Shown: one piece after another, positions 6,590 to 11,668 of the stretch
How the letters are laid out: every line of letters begins with the position of its first letter
Numbering within the stretch: the first letter of the stretch is position 1
Assembly: GCA_003140115.1 (NCBI GenBank)
Contig: PLIQ01000345.1
Location: 1 to 11,668, forward strand
Source of the DNA: Actinomycetota bacterium
GTDB lineage: Bacteria; Actinomycetota; Actinomycetes; Streptosporangiales; Streptosporangiaceae
Direction of reading: 5' to 3'
Length of the DNA: 11,668 nt
The notes under the pieces: generated by a model
What the model was told of the DNA's origin: nothing
Databases searched by the model: none
Seen by the model: the letters and a program-made list of their open reading frames with translations, nothing else
Position numbers and translations under genes: made by a program

Positions 6590-7072
6590 ATGCCGCTGCT
6601 GAGTCCCGGAGACTCGTTCCCCGCCCTGCCGCTGACCCCGCCGGGCGGGGCGGCCCTGACCCTGCCGGACGCGTTCGATGGTGACTTCGGAGTCGTGCTG
6701 TTCTTCCGCGGGTCGTGGTGCCCGTACTGCAACGCGCAGCTGCGGGCGTTCCAGCAGGCCGGCGACAGTCTCGCGGCCGCCGGGATCAAGGTCGCGGCGC
6801 TGTCGGTGGACGACGAGCCCGCCACTGCGGAGCTGATCGCCAAGCACGGCCTGACCTTCCCGGTCGGGCACGGCGCCGACGCCCGGGCCATCGCCGGGCT
6901 CACCGGCGCGTTCGTCAACCCCGACCCGGTCTACCTGCAGTCCACCGGGTTCGTCCTCGGCCCGGCCGGCCGGGTCGTGGTCAGCGTGTACTCCAGCGGC
7001 GCCATCGGCCGGCTCGTCCCCGAGGACGTGATCGGCATGGTCCGCTACCTGCGCGAGCATGCGACGGCCTGA
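6590..7072 (+). CDS. Peroxiredoxin/thioredoxin-fold protein (AhpC/TSA family) with CPYC motif
   Basis: This 160-residue protein has one thioredoxin fold. LLSPGDSFPALPLTPPGG at the start is the usual peroxiredoxin N-terminal strand. VVLFFRGSWCPYCNAQL (35-51) carries cysteines 44 and 47. IKVAALSVDDEPATAEL (66-82) and GLTFPVGHG follow, then YLQSTGFVLGPAGRVVVSVY and SSGAIGRLVPEDVIG at the end. The likely role is peroxide or disulfide reduction in the cytosol. The length is normal for the single-domain group and shorter than the paralogue at 2366. The start at 6590 has AGGAGAG upstream. The stop at 7072 is 26 bp before the SDR start, so it is the first gene of a three-gene operon. Confidence 0.92.
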   Translation: MPLLSPGDSFPALPLTPPGGAALTLPDAFDGDFGVVLFFRGSWCPYCNAQLRAFQQAGDSLAAAGIKVAALSVDDEPATAELIAKHGLTFPVGHGADARAIAGLTGAFVNPDPVYLQSTGFVLGPAGRVVVSVYSSGAIGRLVPEDVIGMVRYLREHATA

Positions 7073-7098
7073 CCATGACCAGCAGAAAGGAGACCGCA

Positions 7099-7878
7099 GT
7101 GGGAACCGTCTTTGCCGGTAAGACCGCGCTGATCACAGGGGCGGGGCGCGGTATCGGCCGTGCCGTCGCACTCGAGCTGGCGGACGCCGGCGCCGGGCTG
7201 ATCCTGGTCGCCCGCTCCGCGGACCAGCTGGCGCAGACCCAGGACAGCCTGCTCGGCCGGGGCATCCCCGCCGGGCAGGTCCGGATCGTTCCCGCTGACC
7301 TCGGCGACGAACGACAGCGCGGCCGCGCGGCCGCGGCGGCGCTTGCGGCAGGCCGCGTGGACATCCTGGTCAACAACGCGGCCACCGTCGAGCCGCTCGG
7401 CCGGACCGCCGCCATCCCGGCCGCGGGGCTGCGCCGCGCCTTCGAGCTCAACGTCATCGCGCCCGCTGCGCTCACCGCCGCCGTGCTGCCCGGCATGCTG
7501 GACGCCGGCTGGGGCCGCATTGTCAACGTCTCCAGCGGGATCGTCGCGCGGCCGGATTCCATGGTCCGCTTCAACGCCTACGCCGCGACCAAGGCCGCGC
7601 TGGAGGCGCACACCGTCAACCTTGCCGCCGAGCTGGGCGGCACCGGCGTGACCGTGAACGTCTACCGGCCGGGCGGGGTGGACACCGTCATGCAGGCCTG
7701 GATCCGCCAGCAGGATCCCGGACGCATCGGAACCGCCGCGTACGAACGGTTCAACCGGAACTTCGCCGACGGCACCCTGATCACCCCCGAGGAGTCCGCC
7801 GCAGCCCTGATCGCACGTCTGGGCGGAGACGACACGGGGGTCATCTGGGACGTCAGCACCGCTGCCGCCCGGTCATGA
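7099..7878 (+). CDS. Short-chain dehydrogenase/reductase (classical SDR)
   Basis: This 259-residue NAD(P)H-dependent oxidoreductase is of the classical SDR family. The cofactor loop TGAGRGIG is at residues 13-20, the NNAA motif at 92-95, the catalytic serine in VNVSSGI (about 145), and the YxxxK pair in YAATK at 161-165. RPGGVDT (190-196) is the usual segment after the active site. The substrate cannot be told. I chose the GTG at 7099 because GGAG lies six bases upstream and the product then starts right at the Rossmann strand. An in-frame ATG at 7075 would add eight residues without a better binding site. The gene follows the peroxiredoxin closely and its stop overlaps the DUF1684 start (ATGA at 7875-7878), which indicates translational coupling. 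Confidence 0.94.
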   Translation: MGTVFAGKTALITGAGRGIGRAVALELADAGAGLILVARSADQLAQTQDSLLGRGIPAGQVRIVPADLGDERQRGRAAAAALAAGRVDILVNNAATVEPLGRTAAIPAAGLRRAFELNVIAPAALTAAVLPGMLDAGWGRIVNVSSGIVARPDSMVRFNAYAATKAALEAHTVNLAAELGGTGVTVNVYRPGGVDTVMQAWIRQQDPGRIGTAAYERFNRNFADGTLITPEESAAALIARLGGDDTGVIWDVSTAAARS

Positions 7879-8492
7879 ACCTCGCATCCGTGTTGCAGCT
7901 GGCTGACTGGCGGCGGCAGACCGCGGCCTTGTACGCCCGGGTTCGCGAGCAGCCGGATCCCGCGGCCGCGCACGCGCTGTGGCGCGACGGCCGCGACCAG
8001 ATGATGCGCTCGCACCCGCAGAGCCCGCTGCCCGCCGGCGACCCGATACGAGCCCGTGGCGTGCCTTACGGGCCTTACGATCCGGCGTTGCGGTGGACCG
8101 TGCGCGTCGAGCCGGTCTCGCGGGGGCGGCGGCTCGCGATCGACACCGGCCCGGATGGCGTGACCCGGCTCGAACAGGCCGGCTGGGTGACGCTTGCGGA
8201 TCCCGTCCGTCAGCGGGTGGCGCTGTGGTGGCTGGATCAGTACGGCGGTGGCCTGTTCCTGCCGCTCCGTGACGCGACGGCTGGCACTACCAGCTACGGC
8301 GGCGGCCGTTTTCTGCTCGATACGGCCAAGGGCGCCGATCTCGGCCCGGCCGGCCGGTCCCTCGTCATCGACCTGAACTTCCTGTACCACCCGTCTTGCC
8401 GGTACGACAGCCGCTGGGCCTGCCCGCTCGCGCCGGACGAGAACGTCATCGACCTGCCCATCCTGGCAGGGGAGCGGCTAGGCCCGCTATGA
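7875..8492 (+). CDS. DUF1684 family protein
   Basis: This 205-residue soluble protein matches DUF1684. LADWRRQTAALYARVRE at the N-terminus, LWRDGRDQMMRSHPQSPLP (40-58), the central YGPYDPALRW, LFLPLRDATAGTTSYGGGRF and the C-terminal DLNFLYHPSCRYDSRWACPL followed by PDENVIDLPILAGERL are the family hallmarks. No enzymatic activity is established for this family that I can state with confidence. The conserved Cys and acidic residues near the end suggest ligand or metal binding. The start overlaps the SDR stop by four bases, so it is the last gene of the peroxiredoxin-SDR-DUF1684 operon. It appears intact. Confidence 0.9.
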   Translation: MNLASVLQLADWRRQTAALYARVREQPDPAAAHALWRDGRDQMMRSHPQSPLPAGDPIRARGVPYGPYDPALRWTVRVEPVSRGRRLAIDTGPDGVTRLEQAGWVTLADPVRQRVALWWLDQYGGGLFLPLRDATAGTTSYGGGRFLLDTAKGADLGPAGRSLVIDLNFLYHPSCRYDSRWACPLAPDENVIDLPILAGERLGPL

Positions 8493-8555
8493 GCCCAGGT
8501 CGGCGTCCTTGTGTTCAGGTACCCGCGAGGACCTCTCGGATTGTCGGAGGCCGCG

Positions 8556-8585
8556 CGTAAGGGCGACGCGCGGCTGGGCGCTAAT
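8556..8585 (+). promoter_or_regulatory. Candidate ECF promoter upstream of the small secreted peptide (CGTAAG-N18-GCTAAT)
   Basis: CGTAAG (8556-8561) and GCTAAT (8580-8585) have the same spacing as the elements at 6500 and 5246. The element lies about 44 bp before the ATG at 8629, between the DUF1684 stop and the peptide gene. In one frame the stretch reads ARKGDARLGAN, faintly like the sigma C-terminus ARRKLRAALAAN, so an origin in old coding sequence is possible. Confidence 0.42.
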
Positions 8586-8628
8586 CCACCCGACCGCGGA
8601 ACACGCCGCAGCGCAGAGAAGAAGTACC

Positions 8629-8757
8629 ATGCACCGTCTGAAGAACCGGAGCCTGGGCATCGCGCTGGGAGGCGCCGCCCTCGGCGGGCTCGTGTTCACC
8701 GGCGCGACAAGCGCCTCGGCCGCGACGCTGAACGGTGGCGGATACGTGTCCGGGTGA
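8629..8757 (+). CDS. Very small secreted peptide precursor (42 residues)
   Basis: The product has a textbook Sec signal peptide: basic start (R3, K5, R7), a Gly/Ala/Leu-rich hydrophobic core at about 8-24, and an A-S-A site at 29-31. Cleavage there would leave only ATLNGGGYVSG, eleven residues. GAGAAGAAG, ending four bases before the ATG, can serve as a ribosome binding site, and a recurring promoter-like element lies just upstream. Either it is a genuine peptide (signal, pheromone-like or envelope-stress reporter) or the first part of a secreted protein that lost the rest at the TGA at 8755. After that stop I find no continuation in any frame that I recognise. It sits between the redox operon and the convergent sigma/anti-sigma pair. 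No family is recognised. Confidence 0.55.
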   Translation: MHRLKNRSLGIALGGAALGGLVFTGATSASAATLNGGGYVSG

Positions 8758-8835
8758 GCGTACGGACCCGCGCGCTGTACGCCGCACCCGCGGCGGGAGC
8801 ATGGCCCACTCGTGCTTGAGCCGGCCGAACTCGCG

Positions 8836-8875
8836 CTGTCACGTCCTGTCACGTCGGCGACGTGGGTCAGCTGAC
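8836..8875. repeat. Tandem 10-mer and palindromes beyond the anti-sigma stop
   Basis: CTGTCACGTC occurs twice head to tail at 8836-8855. It overlaps a CACGTC-GGC-GACGTG dyad (8850-8864) and is followed by the perfect palindrome GTCAGCTGAC (8866-8875), which covers the anti-sigma stop codon. Lying between two convergent genes, it could be a weak bidirectional terminator or a protein-binding site. No T-run follows. Confidence 0.4.
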
Positions 8876-9082
8876 GGCCGCGAGCAGGCCGGCGTAGTCT
8901 TCGCCGCAGGGGCCGCAGGCGCGCAGGTGCGCTGCCACGCCCGGGTAGCGCCGTTCGGTCGCGTCGGCACCCTGTCTGATCACCGCATCGACGTAAAGGT
9001 CCAGTATTTCCATCGCCTGGTCGCATCCCACGTCCTGCGGATCGGTCTGCAGGAACTGGTCGAGCGCCCGCCATCCGCTCAT
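8867..9082 (-). CDS. Zinc-finger-type anti-sigma factor
   Basis: This 71-residue soluble protein has the zinc-binding anti-sigma signature: cysteine 20 (DVGCDQAMEIL), then H52-x3-C56-x2-C59 (AAHLRACGPC). There is no membrane segment, so it would hold its sigma factor in the cytosol and could release it on cysteine oxidation or zinc loss, as in RsrA-type systems. The start overlaps the sigma stop by ATGA (9079-9082), giving translational coupling and near 1:1 synthesis. A second, frameshifted copy exists at 6199-6428. The protein is shorter than most RsrA-like factors (about 100 residues), with short linkers. The role is inferred from gene order and the cysteine pattern. Thiol-redox neighbours make a redox signal plausible but unproven. 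Confidence 0.8.
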   Translation of the reverse strand: MSGWRALDQFLQTDPQDVGCDQAMEILDLYVDAVIRQGADATERRYPGVAAHLRACGPCGEDYAGLLAAVS

Positions 9083-9765
9083 GACTTCCTCGGTTCTTCG
9101 TCGTGCAGATATCCGTGTGCGACCAGATGCGCGCGGATTTTTCGCCGGGCGTCGAACATCGTCTTGTAGATCGCGTTACGCGTCGAGCCGAGCTCGGCGG
9201 CCAGCGCGTCGAGGGGAATCCCGTCGACGATGATCGCGACGAAGACGCGCCGCTGCCGCTCGCTCAGCGCCTCGGTGACGGCCCGGCGAAGCGCACCGGC
9301 CAGTTCGCGGGACTCGGCGTACTGCGCGGGGTCGGCACCGAACCGGTCAGGGATGCGTTCCCACGCATCGCCGCCGACCTGCACTGGCGGATTGCGCCAG
9401 TAATGGCGGCCGAGCTTGGCTGACACCTCGAAGATGACGAACTTATACGCCCAGGTGGTAAAGCGGCTGTCGCCGCGGAACCGGTCCAGTTTGCCGGTGA
9501 TCGCGAGCAACGCGTCGTCCGCCGCCTGATGGGCGAGGTCATCTCGCTCGCGTCCCTCGATGCGGACGGGATGGCTGCGCCGCCGCAGCTCGGCGTGGGC
9601 AGCTCGCAGGAGCAGCTGGTGCAGGCGGGCGAGGGCATGTTCCCGTTCGGCGGCGCTAGGGGCGTCGCGACCGGTACCGGCCAGGCACCTTAGCCACTCG
9701 CGCGACTCCGCATCGAGCGGGTCGCGTCTGCTGACCCCGGCGGCCGTACTCCCAGCCAACGACAT
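9079..9765 (-). CDS. ECF-type RNA polymerase sigma factor
   Basis: This 228-residue sigma factor has region 2 at about residues 45-122, with the core-binding and -10-recognition stretch DDLAHQAADDALLAITGKLD followed by RFRGDSRFTTWAYKFVIFEV. Region 4 is at about 155-215, with RRVFVAIIVDGIPLDALAAE and a helix-turn-helix around LGSTRNAIYKTMFDARRKIR. A 40-residue N-terminal extension and a linker with DAWERIPDRFGADPAQYAES complete it. It lacks regions 1 and 3, as expected for ECF factors. The ATG at 9765 has GGAG only one base upstream, so translation may be weak or the start may differ. The coupled zinc-finger anti-sigma gene follows. A region-4 remnant of a paralogue lies at 5943-6202. I infer that this pair controls the local motif-bearing genes; its own upstream region lacks a matching element. 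Confidence 0.92.
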   Translation of the reverse strand: MSLAGSTAAGVSRRDPLDAESREWLRCLAGTGRDAPSAAEREHALARLHQLLLRAAHAELRRRSHPVRIEGRERDDLAHQAADDALLAITGKLDRFRGDSRFTTWAYKFVIFEVSAKLGRHYWRNPPVQVGGDAWERIPDRFGADPAQYAESRELAGALRRAVTEALSERQRRVFVAIIVDGIPLDALAAELGSTRNAIYKTMFDARRKIRAHLVAHGYLHDEEPRKS

Positions 9766-10288
9766 GCTCCGACTTTACAAGGCTTACCGCGACGCTGCCG
9801 CCCGCAAGGTAAGAGGACGCTCATCCTGGACGGCAGGACAGCATGACCAGCCCGGTCCGAAAGACGGGCGCTGATTTCCGTCGTGGCACGGTGGCGGCCG
9901 CTATCGGTGTTGACGCGTCGGCGGGCGTTCTGTTGCATGAATGAGCAACCGCGGCTGTCGTGCGCCCGGCGGCATCCGGTGCCGCGAAGGGCCGGGCCGG
10001 CTGAGCGGTCTGCTGACCCGGAACAAGCTGGCCCTGGAGAATGTGATCCAGGTCGACCTGTCTTGTTCCCGGAAGCTGGCGATCCACAGGTCCCTGTTAC
10101 CTACCGGGCGGCGGCGGCGTGCAGATGGGCGGGGCGTGAGCCTGGCCGGCTCCTGACGGGCCGGCGTAAGTTCCGCGCTGCGCCCGCCGCTAACAGGCAC
10201 GCGCGGGGCATGAAGGCTGCTAGAGCCGAGATGGAAGCCCCGATGGATAAAGTCAGGCAGACTTACCGATTCACGGAGTCGAGACACG
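9766..10288. other. Intergenic stretch of about 520 bp with no assigned gene
   Basis: No gene is supportable. A 33-codon ORF from the ATG at 9843 (MTSPVRKTGADFRRGTVAAA) has reasonable codon use but no family. CTTACC (9783-9788) and GGTAAG (9808-9813) form an inverted pair 19 bases apart just upstream of the sigma start. Around 10140-10200 one frame reads TGRRKFRAAPAAN, resembling the sigma C-terminus GARRKLRAALAAN, so this may be the last trace of a third sigma copy. The leader next to 10289 resembles that of the DUF427 gene at 5175. Confidence 0.45.
10165..10194 (+). promoter_or_regulatory. Candidate promoter-like element upstream of the DUF427 fragment (CGTAAG-N18-GCTAAC)
   Basis: CGTAAG (10165-10170) and GCTAAC (10189-10194) show the recurring spacing, about 95 bp before the ATG at 10289. 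About 13 of the 19 spacer bases match the corresponding coding stretch of the sigma remnant at 6111-6139, so this copy may be inherited coding sequence, not a promoter. Confidence 0.35.
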
Positions 10289-10596
10289 ATGGCCGTAACA
10301 CCTGTCGCAACCGGTCGCGACTACCCGCAGATGATCGCGGAGACCGATCACGTCGAACCCGCGCCGCGGCGAGTGCGGGCGATGCTGGGCGGCGAGCAGA
10401 TTTTCGACACCACCCGGGCGCGGTATGTCTGGGAATGGCCATAATATCCGCAGTACTACATCCCGGCCGATGACATCGACCTGCGCTTCCTCGTTGACGA
10501 ACACCACGAGCAGCACCTTCGCCCGGGTATGGCACGAAGCCATGGCCTGCGCGCGGGCAGCCTGGACCGCCCGGGCACCGTGCGGGTCTTCGGCGG
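10289..10596 (+). pseudogene. Truncated DUF427 paralogue with a premature stop
   Basis: The frame begins MAVTPVATGRDYPQMIAETD and follows the intact protein at 4375-5175 closely (its start is MAVSRVAADRDYPQMIAETD). At codon 52 it reads WEWP-TAA where the intact gene has WEWP-TAC, so a single base change created the stop at 10442-10444. Beyond it the same frame continues without shift: YPQYYIPADDIDLRFLVDEH, then GLRAGSLDRPGTVRVFGG. Homology ends near 10596, so the second DUF427 domain is absent. The start codon and GGAGT leader also resemble the intact copy. The 51-residue product is unlikely to function. This is a partial duplicate in the opposite orientation, some 5 kb away. Confidence 0.88.
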
Positions 10597-10681
10597 CCGG
10601 ATGCCGGCCGCATGCACTCCGCCGCCGCTACGCCCGCAGCGTCGCAGGCCCGTCACAAGAGGCTCCGTTCGGCGGCATCTG

Positions 10682-10702
10682 GGCCCGCCAGACTAGCGGG
10701 CC
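10682..10702. repeat. Short hairpin
   Basis: GGCCCGC (10682-10688), seven-base loop, GCGGGCC (10696-10702). It lies between the DUF427 fragment and the stronger hairpin at 10731. It could add to termination in this convergent region; no T-run accompanies it. Confidence 0.45.
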
Positions 10703-10730
10703 GGCTGCTTCCGGGATCCTGAACGACGAG

Positions 10731-10770
10731 GCTGTCCCTGGCCCGCCCGGCTGGGCGGGCCAGGGACAGC
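10731..10770 (-). terminator. Perfect 18-bp stem hairpin, probable terminator of the beta-propeller gene
   Basis: GCTGTCCCTGGCCCGCCC (10731-10748) and its exact complement at 10753-10770 enclose a GGCT loop. The hairpin starts 26 bases beyond the stop of the minus-strand beta-propeller gene. No T-run follows on either side, which is common for actinobacterial terminators. Being symmetric, it could stop transcription from both directions. Confidence 0.75.
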
Positions 10771-10795
10771 TGGCCGGCAAGCAGGCTAGTCGTTG

Positions 10796-11668
10796 CTAGA
10801 TGTTGACGATCCCGGCCGAGGAGGTGACCCCGGCGGGCAGCGGGGTCGGTGAGCTGGGCACCTCGGTGAGGGTTCCGCCGCTGACGGCGAATACGGACAC
10901 GAAGTGCATGCCCGAGCCGTCGACCAGCAGATACTTACCGTCCGGGGACAGCCGGGCGTCGATGTCGGCCCCGCCGCCGCTGATGGGCGTGCTGCCGATC
11001 AGGGCGAGGGAGCCGTCGGGGTTGATGGAGTAGCTGGAGATGTTGCCCGAGCCGGTGTTGACGGCGAACAGGTACCGGCCGTCGCGGCTGATCTCCACCC
11101 AGCACGGCGCGGTCTGCCCGTCAGCGTAAGGCGAGGATCCGATCGAGCTGAGCTGGCCGAGCAAGCCGTCCCGGTAGGCAGAGACCGTGCCGAGGCCAGT
11201 GCCGTTATGCGCGTTGCTGACGAACAGCTGCGAGGGGCTGGCGGGCGAGAACTCGGCGCCGAGCTGGCCCAGGCCCTGCCCGGTGAAGGGAGAGCCCTTG
11301 GCGGCGAGCAGGCGGCCGCCGGGCAGCACCACGAAGCTGTCGATCAGCGAGGTGCCGGTGCGGGTGCCGATGAGGTGGTTGCCGAAGGCGTTGAAGAACA
11401 CGTCGCCGAGGCCGGAGCTATCCGGGACGGTGTACGTCGAGCCCGGGATAGGCGTCAGCGTCCCGTTGAAGCTCAGCCGGAAGCCGGTGTAGTTACTGCC
11501 GCCCGTGCCGGAGTTCGCCACGTAGACCAGGCCGGACGGGGAGACCGCGACGCTGACCGGCTTGATCCCGCCGGAGGACACCGGCTGGCCGGCGAGCACC
11601 GGCACGCCGCCCGCGGTGACGCGCAGGACCGAGATCTGGTTACTGCCGGCGTCCACTGCCAGCAGGTA
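10796..11668 (-). CDS. Lactonase-family beta-propeller protein, 5' end outside the window
   Basis: The C-terminal 290 residues are visible, and the frame is open to the window edge (YLLAVDAGSNQISVLRV at the edge). Repeated blade motifs mark a seven-bladed propeller of the 3-carboxymuconate cyclase/lactonase (YbhE-like) family: VAVSPSGLVYVANSGTGGS, then FSPASPSQLFVSNAHNG, VEISRDGRYLFAVNTGSGNI with SSYSINPDGSLALIGSTPIS, and LSPDGKYLLVDGSGMHFVSV. The Ser/Gly/Thr-rich surface and the loss of clear metal or catalytic residues suit an exported actinobacterial member. A signal peptide would lie in the missing part, so export is a guess. The substrate is unknown. The gene is convergent with the DUF427 fragment and followed by the hairpin at 10731. 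It is not close in sequence to the NHL fragment at 5679. Confidence 0.88.
   Translation of the reverse strand, partial: YLLAVDAGSNQISVLRVTAGGVPVLAGQPVSSGGIKPVSVAVSPSGLVYVANSGTGGSNYTGFRLSFNGTLTPIPGSTYTVPDSSGLGDVFFNAFGNHLIGTRTGTSLIDSFVVLPGGRLLAAKGSPFTGQGLGQLGAEFSPASPSQLFVSNAHNGTGLGTVSAYRDGLLGQLSSIGSSPYADGQTAPCWVEISRDGRYLFAVNTGSGNISSYSINPDGSLALIGSTPISGGGADIDARLSPDGKYLLVDGSGMHFVSVFAVSGGTLTEVPSSPTPLPAGVTSSAGIVNI

Noticed and set aside
6386..7060. 224-codon open frame on the minus strand opposite the peroxiredoxin
   Set aside because: It is antisense to a clear WCPYC peroxiredoxin gene with a good start and ribosome binding site; the translation has no family features.
6715..7098. Upstream extension of the SDR frame into the peroxiredoxin gene
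   Set aside because: The extra N-terminal part is Arg-rich shadow sequence. The SDR fold begins right after the GTG at 7099, which has its own GGAG site.
8836..8855. TGTCAC followed by CGTC as an ECF41-type promoter
   Set aside because: The two boxes are adjacent instead of about 16 bases apart, and the site points into the 3' end of a convergent gene.
9843..9944. Small ORF MTSPVRKTGADFRRGTVAAA...
   Set aside because: Only 33 codons, weak ribosome binding site, no family resemblance; not strong enough to annotate as a gene.
1..11668. CRISPR array, tRNA or rRNA genes
   Set aside because: No regularly spaced direct repeats and no tRNA- or rRNA-like segments were seen on reading the window.

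Overview
The window is high-GC DNA with GC-rich third codon positions, tight ATGA gene overlaps, and families typical of Actinomycetota: an ECF41/SigJ-like sigma factor with a SnoaL tail, a mycothiol-type DsbA/Rv2466c-like oxidoreductase, DUF427 and DUF1684. A soil actinomycete is likely; I cannot name the genus. The stretch looks like a chromosomal accessory region that has been duplicated, rearranged and partly decayed.

Layout. 348-1671 (+): a DoxX-like membrane protein followed by an ECF41-type sigma factor. 1672-2365: about 700 bp without a recognisable gene. 2366-3031 (+): a peroxiredoxin-like protein with a CPYC motif, followed by a small orphan ORF (3063-3200) and a decayed IS1634-type transposase piece on the minus strand (about 3140-3398). 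4196 leftwards (-): a DsbA/FrnE-like oxidoreductase whose frame runs into the transposase remnant. 4215-4340 (-): C-terminal scrap of a second peroxiredoxin. 4375-5175 (-): an intact two-domain DUF427 protein. 5176-5640: an unresolved, probably decayed stretch. 5679-5943 (+): the start of an NHL/beta-propeller gene cut off and joined to the C-terminal part of an ECF sigma gene (5943-6202), followed by a frameshifted zinc-finger anti-sigma gene (6199-6428). 6590-8492 (+): a compact operon of peroxiredoxin, short-chain dehydrogenase and DUF1684 protein. 8629-8757 (+): a 42-residue secreted peptide. 9765-8867 (-): an intact ECF sigma/zinc-finger anti-sigma pair, paralogous to the broken pair. 10289-10596 (+): a second DUF427 copy with a premature stop and truncation. 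10796-11668 (-): a lactonase-type beta-propeller gene running off the window, with a perfect hairpin downstream.

How the parts may work together. Two sigma factor systems sit among thiol-redox genes (two CPYC peroxiredoxin-like proteins, one DsbA-like protein, one SDR). The signal I find most interesting is a spaced motif, GTAAG-N19-CT(A/C)A(C/T), lying 40-95 bp upstream of the peroxiredoxin operon (6501), the intact DUF427 gene (5245, minus strand), the broken DUF427 copy (10166) and the secreted-peptide gene (8557). A fifth exact match lies inside the broken sigma gene, about 60 bp before the anti-sigma start. I infer that this is the promoter of a local ECF regulon, plausibly read by the 9079-9765 sigma factor. 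Some matches could instead reflect descent from sigma-gene coding sequence, and nothing here proves transcription.
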